Source: Gammaproteobacteria bacterium (GTDB lineage: Bacteria > Pseudomonadota > Gammaproteobacteria > JACKNK01). Taken from it: DNA of 64,000 nucleotides. The stretch lies in the NCBI GenBank assembly GCA_024234955.1, contig JACKNK010000002.1:682001-746000 (forward strand), in the 5' to 3' direction. The notes under the pieces were generated by a model that was given only the letters and a program-made list of their open reading frames with translations, did no database searches and was not told the DNA's origin. Made by a program: the position numbers and the translations under genes. Of this stretch, positions 40,268 to 48,697 are shown piece by piece. The stretch's first letter is position 1. Each line of letters starts with the position of its first letter.

Positions 40268-41506
40268 TCAATACAGAGCCAGACCGGTCAGGCCGGCGAG
40301 GGGGATGATCCAGACGACATCCAGCTTGAATTTGATCAGCCCGAACAAGGCGACGACGAAGATCGCCGGGGTCAGCCAGTGCCATTGCGCGGTCTGCAGA
40401 ATGGCCACCGCCGCGACCGCGATCATCCCGATGACTGCCGCGCGGATGCCGCGCAGCGCGGCCTGAATCCCCCGGTGATGCTTGATGTGTTCCAGGGCAC
40501 TGCTGGCGGTGACCATGAGCAGTGCCGGGGGGAGGAAGATTGCAATGGTCGCAACCAGGGCGCCGAGCACGCCGTACACCTTGTAACCAATGAAGGTGGC
40601 GCTGATCAGGATCGGACCCGGGGTGATCTGCCCGAGTGCAATGGCGCTGGTGAACTCAGTGGTGCTTACCCAATGCAGCCCATCGACGACGACCTCCTGA
40701 ATCAGTGGAATGAACACAAAGCCGCCTCCGAACAGCAGCAGACTCATTCCGGAGAAGGTCGTTGACAGATGCGACAGCGGATGGGCGTCCAGGGTCGGTG
40801 TCGGAATGACGAACAGGATCAAGGCCAAGCCGAGCAACGACAGTGAGATCGCCCAGGTAATCTGAGTACGCCCGTCGATCAGCAGCGGAGGATGCGGCTC
40901 CTGCGTGTCCTTGGGATAGAACAGCAGACGCCCGACAAGGGCCGCTGCCGCCACCACGCCGACGGTGAGATAGAACCCGCCGATGCCGAGCAGCAACCCC
41001 GCTGCGACGACGGCGATGATGGCTTCGGGAACGCCGCCGATTGCCTTTTTGCGCATGCCCCACGCAGCATTGACGATGATCGCCGCCACCGCAGGAATGA
41101 AACCGGAGAAGGCGCGTTCGACGCTCGGCATCTCGCCCCATTTCAGATAGGCGATGGTCAGGCCGAGCAGTAACAGGAACGACGGCAGAATGACGGCGGT
41201 GGCGCAGACCAGCGCACCAATGCCGCCCCGAAGTTTGTAGCCGACGTAGGCCACCACGTTGACCGCCATCGGACCCGGCAACAAGGTGGCCAGAGAAACG
41301 CCATCGAGCATCTCTTCGGCACTGAGCAGCTTGCGGCGTTCGACCACAATGTTCTGGACGACCGAGATCAACGCCATGAAGCCGCCGAACGCGGTGCTGC
41401 CGACCTTGAGAAAGGTCCAGGCCAGAAATGCCAGGGAAACCCGGGGGGGCGTGTCGGTAGCCATGCCCGGAGTATCGTCGGCAGTGAGGATTTGGGGCTC
41501 GTTCAT
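40268..41506 (-). CDS. chrA: CHR-family (chromate/sulfate-type) transporter
   Basis: A 412-aa polytopic membrane protein made of two homologous halves, each carrying a GGxxx / LxPGP motif (FGGFMALISVVQ and LLPGPMAVNVVAYVGY; second half FGGGFVFIPLIQE and ITPGPILISATFIGYK). Known members export chromate, an analogue of sulfate. Its place between a PAPS-dependent sulfotransferase and APS kinase suggests a sulfate-related role here rather than chromate resistance (inference). The ATG overlaps the sulfotransferase stop by 4 bp. Confidence 0.88.
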   Translation of the reverse strand: MNEPQILTADDTPGMATDTPPRVSLAFLAWTFLKVGSTAFGGFMALISVVQNIVVERRKLLSAEEMLDGVSLATLLPGPMAVNVVAYVGYKLRGGIGALVCATAVILPSFLLLLGLTIAYLKWGEMPSVERAFSGFIPAVAAIIVNAAWGMRKKAIGGVPEAIIAVVAAGLLLGIGGFYLTVGVVAAAALVGRLLFYPKDTQEPHPPLLIDGRTQITWAISLSLLGLALILFVIPTPTLDAHPLSHLSTTFSGMSLLLFGGGFVFIPLIQEVVVDGLHWVSTTEFTSAIALGQITPGPILISATFIGYKVYGVLGALVATIAIFLPPALLMVTASSALEHIKHHRGIQAALRGIRAAVIGMIAVAAVAILQTAQWHWLTPAIFVVALFGLIKFKLDVVWIIPLAGLTGLALY

Positions 41507-42525
41507 GCCGCGTTGGTCTCCGTGCCGTACAAACGGTCTCGGATGGCCGCCATATGCGCCTCCTGCGGGCGACGAAGTTCCAGGTCCTTGGGGTCGGCGC
41601 TTTCCCGGGCAGCACGTTTGAGGCGGGCGTTTTCGGCGTCGTAGGCGGCGATTTCATCGCTGCTGAATTCGTGCGTCTCACCGACGGAGGTGAAGTGTCG
41701 CGGATAGCCGAGCGTGTCCAGGGTTTCGCCGGCGACCCATTCGTAGGCGCGGATATCGTCTTCGCTGGCTTCGCGCAGGTATTTGCCGGTATTGCTGGAA
41801 TCCACCGGGCGGGTCACGTTCGACCAGAGGGCAGCGACTGCAGTGCGACCGGCTTCGGCGGACTGATGGAAGTCGAGCATGGCCGGGGTGTATTCGGCGC
41901 CCAGGAAATCGCACAACGCACGCAGATGCGGTTCCGGGTTGGCGGTCAGCTGCTCGTAGCTGATCATGAAGAACTGGTCCGGATCGACGCGGTCGCGACA
42001 GGCCAGGGCAAGCTGCTGCTCCTGATTCCAGACCTTGCCGAGGTTGTAGAAGGTCTTGTCGCCAATCAGCGCCTTGCGGAACGACAGCGCAACATCGCGA
42101 CCTTCGCGGTAGAGATAGAGGTACTTGGCGCGTTTGCCGAAATAGGCCTCGATCTGCGGCAGATAATGGACATTCGCGAGGCTTTTGCACATCCAGTCAT
42201 GTTTGCCCCAGGTCTCGGCGAGGATCTCGTAAACCGCGCCGAACAACGCGACCAGGGAACGCTCCCGGCAACGTGCATCGACATCGGCACGATCCAGGAC
42301 GACGCCGTCCCATGCGACGGGGTTGGTCTCCACCAGTCCACAGACGTCTTCGCGCAGTTGTTGCCAGTGGGTGTCGTCGCTGAGGTCGCCGTAATCGGCT
42401 TCCAATGGGCCCAGGCGTTCCAGGATGTGCGGCGGGTGCGGGGAGGCGATGTCCGGAAGCTGGTTGAGCATCAGGCGGAGCAGGTTGGAGCCGGAGCGTT
42501 GGGTGCCGATCATCATTACGGGCAT
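41503..42525 (-). CDS. PAPS-dependent sulfotransferase
   Basis: A 340-aa sulfotransferase. The 5'-phosphosulfate loop is IGTQRSGSNLLRLML at residues 6-20. A 3'-phosphate-binding region follows further on (LYLYREGRDVALSFRKAL). It transfers sulfate from PAPS to an unknown acceptor, perhaps a carbohydrate or lipid. The ATG at 42525 is chosen because it has SD GAGGA 7 nt upstream; longer in-frame starts give an unlikely leader. It is first gene of the operon with chrA and cysC. Confidence 0.88.
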   Translation of the reverse strand: MPVMMIGTQRSGSNLLRLMLNQLPDIASPHPPHILERLGPLEADYGDLSDDTHWQQLREDVCGLVETNPVAWDGVVLDRADVDARCRERSLVALFGAVYEILAETWGKHDWMCKSLANVHYLPQIEAYFGKRAKYLYLYREGRDVALSFRKALIGDKTFYNLGKVWNQEQQLALACRDRVDPDQFFMISYEQLTANPEPHLRALCDFLGAEYTPAMLDFHQSAEAGRTAVAALWSNVTRPVDSSNTGKYLREASEDDIRAYEWVAGETLDTLGYPRHFTSVGETHEFSSDEIAAYDAENARLKRAARESADPKDLELRRPQEAHMAAIRDRLYGTETNAA

Positions 42526-42963
42526 GGGTGGGTCCTCAGTCGTTCGCATTGGGATTCGTCGAGCAGGAATGCGGAACGCAACCACCACAACACTCACCGC
42601 AGTGAGGGCGTCCATCCCGAAAACACAACCGACGTGCCAGCGGCGCCGTGCCGCCTGGCGGCAACGATTGTCATTCCTGTCAGGCATGTCAACTGACTGA
42701 TCGGTAAGCAAAAAATCGTGAAATTTTCTGATTCGGAAGCTTGCAGGACGGATCTGTTACAACGGGACATGGGAAATGTTGCAGTGGCTCTTACGCGGTG
42801 GCGTAGGCCGCAACAGGCGAATAAGTAAGTCGTGTCGAATGCGAAAGTGGTCGGGCAGGAAAAAATATTCGGGTGCGTTCTCGGTGTGACGCAACCACGC
42901 TGTCGATGAACTCAGCGGAGCATCCGTTATGATTCAGGCTTTCCCGAGAACGGCGTTGAGTTC
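42526..42963. other. Divergent intergenic region between sulfotransferase and aroC
   Basis: 438 bp without a credible gene. A small GC-rich hairpin (GCCGCC-TG-GGCGGC) lies near 42650. The AT-richer 42700-42760 may hold promoters. Nothing else was recognised. Confidence 0.5.
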
Positions 42964-44070
42964 ATGTCCGGCAATTCCTTCGGCAAGTTGTTTACCGTCA
43001 CTTCCTTCGGTGAGTCTCACGGCCCGGCGATCGGCTGCATTGTCGATGGGTGCCCGCCGGGCATGGCGCTGAGCGAAGCGGATTTGCAGGGTGATCTGGA
43101 TCGTCGTAAGCCCGGCACGTCCCGACACACCACGCAGCGCCGCGAAGCGGATGAGGTGCAGATCCTTTCCGGGGTGTTCGAAGGGGTTACCACCGGGGCG
43201 TCCATCGGCTTGCTGATCCATAACACCGATCAGCGTTCCAAGGACTATTCGGACATCATGAATACCTTCCGCCCGGGCCATGCCGATTACACCTATGAGC
43301 AGAAATTCGGTATCCGCGATTACCGGGGCGGGGGGCGGTCGTCGGCGCGCGAGACCGCGATGCGGGTGGCGGCGGGTGGGATTGCCAAGAAATATTTGCG
43401 TGAACGCTTCGGGATCGAGATCCGTGGCTATCTGGATCAGCTCGGCCCGATTGCGATCGATCCGGCCAATTTCGACTGGGCGGAGGTCGGCAATAATCCG
43501 TTCTTCAGCCCGGACGCCACCAAGGTCGTCGAGATGGAGGCTTACATGGATGAACTGCGCAAGGAGGGGAATTCGGTCGGCGCTGGGGTGACCGTGATTG
43601 CCAGCAATGTGCCGCCGGGTTGGGGAGAGCCGATCTTCGATCGCCTCGATGCGGATATTGCCCATGCCCTGATGAGCATCAACGCCGTCAAGGGTGTGGA
43701 GATCGGTGCGGGATTCGAGTCGATCGTGCAGAAGGGTACCGAACATCGCGACGAGATCACCCCAAAGGGTTTCATCGGCAACAATGCGGGCGGCATTCTC
43801 GGCGGGATTTCCAGCGGTCAGGATGTGGTCGCACGCATCGCCATGAAGCCAACTTCGAGCATCCGTATTCCCGGACGCTCGATCGATAAATCCGGCAATC
43901 CGATCGATGTCGTGACCACCGGGCGTCACGACCCTTGCGTCGGAATTCGCGCTACCCCGATCGCCGAAGCCATGCTGGCGATCGTGCTCATGGACCACAT
44001 GTTGCGGCATCGCGCCCAGAATGCGGACGTCCGTTCCGAGACCCCGGTCGTGCCCGCGAGCGCGGAGTGA
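42964..44070 (+). CDS. aroC: Chorismate synthase
   Basis: A 368-aa enzyme that converts EPSP to chorismate using reduced FMN, the last shikimate-pathway step. All three signatures are present: GESHGPAIGCIVDGCPPG, GRSSARETAMRVAAGG, and RHDPCVGIRATPIAEAM. The length and start (MSGNSFGKLFTVTSFGESHG) are canonical. An MFS gene follows after 91 bp. Confidence 0.97.
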   Translation: MSGNSFGKLFTVTSFGESHGPAIGCIVDGCPPGMALSEADLQGDLDRRKPGTSRHTTQRREADEVQILSGVFEGVTTGASIGLLIHNTDQRSKDYSDIMNTFRPGHADYTYEQKFGIRDYRGGGRSSARETAMRVAAGGIAKKYLRERFGIEIRGYLDQLGPIAIDPANFDWAEVGNNPFFSPDATKVVEMEAYMDELRKEGNSVGAGVTVIASNVPPGWGEPIFDRLDADIAHALMSINAVKGVEIGAGFESIVQKGTEHRDEITPKGFIGNNAGGILGGISSGQDVVARIAMKPTSSIRIPGRSIDKSGNPIDVVTTGRHDPCVGIRATPIAEAMLAIVLMDHMLRHRAQNADVRSETPVVPASAE

Positions 44071-44161
44071 GCGGCGAAAGGCGCGAAGGCGTCAGGTACG
44101 CAGGTCGGGGTTGCCCGGCAAACCTTCGCGCCCCGGCGCGTGACCACGCGTTGCCCCTCGC

Positions 44162-45322
44162 ATGAGCGAGGCTGTCCCATACTGGCGTCTGTCCGGTTTC
44201 TACTTCTTCTACTTCGCGACCCTGGGCGCGTTGGTGCCGTATTGGGCGGTGTATCTGAAGGATCGCGGTTTCGATGCGGTCGCGATCGGCACACTCATGG
44301 CCTTGTTGATGTTGTCCAAGCTGGTGGCGCCGAATCTTTGGGGCTGGCTTGCCGACCGGACCGGGCAGCACATGCGGGTGGTCCGGGCGGCGGCCCTGTT
44401 TGCGACCTTGGCCTTCGTTGGCGTGACCTGGGCGGACGGTTTCTGGCGCATGGCGCTGGTCATGGTCGGGTTCAGCTTCTTCTGGCACGCTGCCCTGCCG
44501 CAGTTCGAGGCCACCACGCTCAATCATCTTGGCGCGGATGAGCACGGTTACACCCGTGTGCGTTTGTGGGGTTCCGTGGGTTTCATCATCACCGTGATCG
44601 GGGTCGGCGTGTTGATCGACGATTTCGGTGCGCGGGTGTTGCCAGAGGTGCTTCTGATTTTGCTCGCCAGCATCTGGGTCGCGAGCCTGATGACGCCGGC
44701 CAAATCGAGCGCGGATTTCGACATCGATCATGGCCCGATCGCTCGGGTGATACGCCGACCCGAGGTTTTGGCCTTGCTGGTTTCCGCGTTTCTGGTTCAG
44801 GCCAGCCACGGCCCTTACTACACATTCTTCACCCTGCATCTGCAGGACATCGGCTACAGCAACCGCGTGATCGGTGTGTTCTGGGGTTTGGGCGTGTTCG
44901 CCGAGATTGTCCTGTTTTTGTACATGCCGCGCTTGATTCCATCGATCGGCGCGCGCCGACTGCTGGTGATCGGATTGGCCTTGACGGTCCTGCGTTGGGT
45001 TCTCCTGTCCTTGATGGCGCAATACCTGGCGGCCTTGTTTCTGATCCAGGTCCTGCATGCTGCCAGTTTCGGGGTGACGCACGCGGTTTCGATTCATCTG
45101 GTGCATCGGTATTTCACGGGCCGCCATCAGGGGCGCGGCCAGGCCTTGTACAGCAGCTTGAGCTTCGGCGCGGGCGGCGCCCTGGGGAATTGGGTGGGCG
45201 GCTATGCGTGGGAGAGCCTGGGCGCGGTTGGGACTTATCTGATCTCGGCGTTCGCGGCGTTGCTGGCCATGTTCGTCGCCCTGTATCTGTCGCGTTTGCC
45301 CGATACGTGGCGCGCCGGGTGA
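44162..45322 (+). CDS. MFS permease, PPP/nucleoside-type
   Basis: A 386-aa, 12-TM major-facilitator protein. The start YWRLSGFYFFYFATLGALVPYWAVYL is characteristic of the phenylpropionate-permease-like group (MFS_1-like), with the loop 2-3 motif GWLADRTG. No substrate can be inferred from context. The small unknown gene that follows is 28 bp downstream. Confidence 0.85.
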   Translation: MSEAVPYWRLSGFYFFYFATLGALVPYWAVYLKDRGFDAVAIGTLMALLMLSKLVAPNLWGWLADRTGQHMRVVRAAALFATLAFVGVTWADGFWRMALVMVGFSFFWHAALPQFEATTLNHLGADEHGYTRVRLWGSVGFIITVIGVGVLIDDFGARVLPEVLLILLASIWVASLMTPAKSSADFDIDHGPIARVIRRPEVLALLVSAFLVQASHGPYYTFFTLHLQDIGYSNRVIGVFWGLGVFAEIVLFLYMPRLIPSIGARRLLVIGLALTVLRWVLLSLMAQYLAALFLIQVLHAASFGVTHAVSIHLVHRYFTGRHQGRGQALYSSLSFGAGGALGNWVGGYAWESLGAVGTYLISAFAALLAMFVALYLSRLPDTWRAG

Positions 45323-45350
45323 CCGTCGGCGCCTTGGCAACGAGGGTGTC

Positions 45351-45698
45351 ATGCCATTTCTGATCAAGACCCTGGCGGCGATCGGCGAAGCCGGATTTCA
45401 GCAGACCTTGAAGGCGGAGCTCGAAGCCCTGTCGGACGGCGAATTGCCCTTGCAGGCCGGCTTGATGCACTCCAGTCACGTGGGAAGCGCGCCGCCGCAG
45501 GTCACCGTCCTGGCGTTCGATGCGCAGGCAAGACCCATCGCAGCGCGGGTCGGGGTGTTCTATACGGGCGTCATCGCCGGTTGCAACTGTGCGGACGATC
45601 CGACCCCGGTCGATGAACAGAACGAGTATTGCGAGCTTGAGGTGTTGATCGATGCCGATACCGGCGCGGCGACGATTCGTTTGCGCGCCGATGCTTGA
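45351..45698 (+). CDS. Small conserved-looking hypothetical protein
   Basis: A 115-aa soluble protein with SD GAGGG before the ATG. It has a cluster of three Cys and acidic residues (GCNCADDPTPVDEQNEYCELEV) that could bind a metal. No family was recognised. It is 28 bp after the MFS gene and 58 bp before the P-loop protein gene. Confidence 0.6.
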   Translation: MPFLIKTLAAIGEAGFQQTLKAELEALSDGELPLQAGLMHSSHVGSAPPQVTVLAFDAQARPIAARVGVFYTGVIAGCNCADDPTPVDEQNEYCELEVLIDADTGAATIRLRADA

Positions 45699-45756
45699 GC
45701 GCGCCGGGCGGTTTGCGCGATAGTCCGCGACCTCATGCCGCCTCCCGGAGTCCGTT

Positions 45757-46602
45757 GTGAAATTTACCGTTGAATCGTTCCGCCAGTGGCAGTCCAAGCG
45801 GGTCACGCTGCTGGGTATGTCCGGGGTCGGCAAGACTTATCTTTCCACGCTGCTGCGCGACCACGACTGGTTTCATTACTCCGGCGATTATCGAATCGGT
45901 ACGCGCTACCTGGACGAGGACATCCTCGACATCATCAAGAAGCAGGCGATGCAGGTGCCATTCCTGCATGAGCTGTTGCGCAACGACTGGATATACATCC
46001 GTAACAACATCAAGGTTCACGACCTTGGCCCGGTGCTGAGTTACGTCGGCAAACTGGGCGATCCATCGCGCGGTGGCGTGCCCCTCGACGATTTCGTCGA
46101 ACGTCAGGCGATGTACCGGCAGGGTGAGATCGCCGCCATGCGCGATGTTCCGGAGTTCATCTGGAAAGGCCAGGAGATCTACGGCTATCAGAATTTCGTC
46201 AACGATGTCGGCGGCAGTCTGTGCGAACTGGACGAGCCGGGCATTGTCGAGTTGCTCGCCGAACACACCCTGATTCTTTACATCAAGGTGACCGATGCGG
46301 CGGAGGAGCAGAAGCTGATCGATCGGGCGCAGAGCGCGCCCAAGCCGCTCTACTATCGCCCTGATTTTCTGCAGGAGCAGCTCGGGATCTATCTGGCGGA
46401 AAACGGCCTCGAATACGCCGCCCAGATGGATCCGGACGAGTTCACGCGCTGGGTCTTCCCGCGTCTGTTCCATTCGCGCATTCCGCGCTACGAGGAGATT
46501 GCCAAGCTGGGTTACACGGTGACCTCGGAAGAGGTTGCCGAGGTGGGCAGTGAGGCCGACTTCCTCGCGTTGCTGGAAACCGCGATCGAACGCCAGATGT
46601 AG
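45757..46602 (+). CDS. P-loop ATPase of unknown function
   Basis: A 281-aa protein with a Walker A, GMSGVGKT (residues ~20-27), and an adenylate-kinase-like layout (HYSGDYRIGTRYLDEDI, then TLILYIKVTD). It starts at GTG with SD CGGAG. Similar proteins appear beside met genes in some gammaproteobacteria, as here (from memory). The substrate is unknown. A REP-like inverted pair overlaps its stop codon. Confidence 0.7.
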   Translation: MKFTVESFRQWQSKRVTLLGMSGVGKTYLSTLLRDHDWFHYSGDYRIGTRYLDEDILDIIKKQAMQVPFLHELLRNDWIYIRNNIKVHDLGPVLSYVGKLGDPSRGGVPLDDFVERQAMYRQGEIAAMRDVPEFIWKGQEIYGYQNFVNDVGGSLCELDEPGIVELLAEHTLILYIKVTDAAEEQKLIDRAQSAPKPLYYRPDFLQEQLGIYLAENGLEYAAQMDPDEFTRWVFPRLFHSRIPRYEEIAKLGYTVTSEEVAEVGSEADFLALLETAIERQM

Positions 46603-46689
46603 GCCGGTTTAAGGAGCGCAGCGACGTAGCCGGCTTGATGCATCGAACCCGGCGCCGAGCCGACAACGTTCCGCTTATGCCGGCCTACA
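46599..46689. repeat. BIME-like inverted REP pair
   Basis: TGTAGGCCGG followed by TTTAAG at the left, and the inverted copy (CTTATGCCGGCCTACA) at the right, with GC-rich arms between. It resembles the enterobacterial REP/BIME type and begins at the stop codon of the ATPase gene. Confidence 0.55.
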
Positions 46690-46722
46690 ATCGATCCCCT
46701 TTACTCTTCACCGCGTGAGCCC

Positions 46723-47775
46723 ATGCCCCTAGTCGCCCACAACGATCTGCCTACATTCGAACGCCTGCGTGCCGAAGGTCTGCGCGTGTTGCCAACGGCG
46801 CGGGCCCTGCATCAGGACATCCGCGAACTGCATATCGGCATCCTCAACATGATGCCGGATGCCGCCCTCGCCGCCACCGAACGCCAGTTCCTGCGTCTGG
46901 TGGGCGAGAGCAATTCCATCGCGCAGTTCTATGTCCATCTGTTCTCGTTGCCCGGGCTCGCCCGGGGCGCCGAGGCTCAGGCCCATATCGATACCTATTA
47001 CGAACCCTTCGAAAAGATTCGCGAGGCCGGTCTGGATGCGCTGATCATCACCGGTGCCAACGTTACCGGGCCGGAATTGGCAACCCAGCCGTTCTGGGAG
47101 CCGCTCAAGGAGGTCATTGCCTGGGCCGAGGTGGCTGTGCCGTCCACCCTTTGCTCCTGCCTCGCCACCCACGCGGTCATGGAATTTCGGCATGGCCAGA
47201 AGCGTGTGCCCCAGGCACGCAAGGTCTGGGGCGTGTTCGAACACCATGTGATCGAGGATCGCCATCCGTTGGTCAATGATGTCAACGATCTTTTTGATGT
47301 GCCGCACTCGCGTTGGAACGACATCAGTCGCGCCCAGTTCGAGGCCGCCGGTCATCGTGTCCTGGCGCAGAGCAACGAAGCGGGTGTGCATCTCGCCGTG
47401 AGCGGTGACGGCCTGCGGTTCGTGTTCTTCCAGGGACACCCGGAATACGACCTGATTTCGCTGCTCAAGGAATACAAGCGCGACCTGTTGCTCTGGCACG
47501 CTGGCAAGGGTGCGGAACCGCCATACCCCGCGCATTTCCTCAATCCGACCGAGCAGGCCATCCTGCGTGAATATCGCAATCGCTTGATCGCAGGCCGTGC
47601 CGGAGAATTTCCCGAGCCTTTGATCGAACGCGGTCTGAACAACACCTGGCACGACACCGCCGAGGCGGTGATCGACAACTGGATGGGGGCGATCTATCAG
47701 GTCACGCATCGCGATCGGCGCAAGCCCTTCATGGATCACATCGATCCCGCGAATCCACTGGGCATCAACTGGTGA
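46723..47775 (+). CDS. metA: Homoserine O-acyltransferase, MetA family
   Basis: A 350-aa MetA/HTS-family enzyme that acylates homoserine on the way to methionine. Typical segments are HIGILNMMPDAALAATERQF, the nucleophile region STLCSCLATHAVMEF (Cys replacing the E. coli STLHICWG context), and FFQGHPEYD carrying the His-Glu pair. Whether it uses succinyl- or acetyl-CoA cannot be decided. Its stop overlaps the GTG of the HIT gene. Confidence 0.88.
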   Translation: MPLVAHNDLPTFERLRAEGLRVLPTARALHQDIRELHIGILNMMPDAALAATERQFLRLVGESNSIAQFYVHLFSLPGLARGAEAQAHIDTYYEPFEKIREAGLDALIITGANVTGPELATQPFWEPLKEVIAWAEVAVPSTLCSCLATHAVMEFRHGQKRVPQARKVWGVFEHHVIEDRHPLVNDVNDLFDVPHSRWNDISRAQFEAAGHRVLAQSNEAGVHLAVSGDGLRFVFFQGHPEYDLISLLKEYKRDLLLWHAGKGAEPPYPAHFLNPTEQAILREYRNRLIAGRAGEFPEPLIERGLNNTWHDTAEAVIDNWMGAIYQVTHRDRRKPFMDHIDPANPLGINW

Positions 47776-48179
47776 GTTTTCATCTCCATCCACGGCTGGC
47801 GGTCGATACGAGCCTGATCGGCGATCTCGAGCTGTGTCGTGTGCTGCTGATGAACGATGCCCGCTACCCGTGGTTGATTCTGGTTCCGCGTCGAGACGAC
47901 CTGCGAGAAGTGCATGAGTTGAGCGGGGCGGACCGCCTGGCCTTGATGAATGAGTCCTGCCACGTCGCCGAGACCCTGCAGGGGCTGTTCATGCCGGACA
48001 AGCTCAACATCGGCGTGCTGGGCAACATCGTCCCGCAGTTGCACGTCCATCACATCGCCCGGTTTCAGACCGATCCAGCCTGGCCCGGTCCGGTGTGGGG
48101 CCATTCGTCGGCACAACCTTACCCGTCCGAAATGCGTGACCGGCGTGTCGCTCAGCTTCGTGGTGCATTCGGTCTTTGA
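47772..48179 (+). CDS. HIT-family nucleotide hydrolase/transferase
   Basis: A 135-aa histidine-triad protein with the motif QLHVHHIARF (HxHxx form, one His altered from the canonical HxHxHxx). The GTG start overlaps the metA stop. HIT proteins act on AMP-linked substrates. The substrate is unknown. Confidence 0.82.
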   Translation: MSFHLHPRLAVDTSLIGDLELCRVLLMNDARYPWLILVPRRDDLREVHELSGADRLALMNESCHVAETLQGLFMPDKLNIGVLGNIVPQLHVHHIARFQTDPAWPGPVWGHSSAQPYPSEMRDRRVAQLRGAFGL

Positions 48180-48183
48180 TGCG

Positions 48184-48615
48184 ATGGATGCCCTGATCGG
48201 CTGGCTCCCGGCATGGATGCTCAGCGAACGCTTTCTCTGGGGGCTGGGTGTGTTCTCCGTGGTCATGTTCGTCGGTAGCCTGGTCGCCGTTCCCTTCGCC
48301 GTCGCGCGTATTCCCGACAATTATTTCACCCATGAACATCGGGAACACGACCGACGGGGCGATCGCCATCCTGTGGTGCGTGCGTTCCTGGTCATCGCCA
48401 AGAATCTGCTTGGCGCGTTGTTCTTCCTGATCGGTTTTATCCTGTTGTTTCTTCCCGGACAGGGCATTCTCGCGATGGTCCTGGGCGTGTTGCTCATGGA
48501 TTTCCCGGGCAAATATGCCCTTGAACAACGTCTGGTTGGCAACGATACGGTCTTCAACGCGCTCAACTGGTTGCGCGCGCGTTCCAGGAAGCCGCCGTTA
48601 CAGCGCAGCGTGTAG
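48184..48615 (+). CDS. PGPGW-like small membrane protein
   Basis: A 143-aa protein with two or three TM helices (FLWGLGVFSVVMFVGSLVAVPF and LGALFFLIGFILLFLPGQGILAMVLGVLLM). The segment FLPGQGILAMVLG resembles the PGPGW family of putative transmembrane proteins. The ATG is 5 bp after the HIT stop; an upstream GTG in the HIT gene is an alternative. Function unknown. Confidence 0.7.
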   Translation: MDALIGWLPAWMLSERFLWGLGVFSVVMFVGSLVAVPFAVARIPDNYFTHEHREHDRRGDRHPVVRAFLVIAKNLLGALFFLIGFILLFLPGQGILAMVLGVLLMDFPGKYALEQRLVGNDTVFNALNWLRARSRKPPLQRSV

Positions 48616-48697
48616 CCCGGGGCCGGGAGCACGCCCGCGTTTGCACTCTCGGGGCGGCTCGGTCAGCCTTTGCGTTTCACCCGTTTGAGCGATCCTG

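Noticed and set aside
40268..41506. Simple chromate resistance gene
   Set aside because: The family fits, but the operon with sulfotransferase and cysC makes a sulfate-related role more likely; the name chrA is kept only as family symbol.
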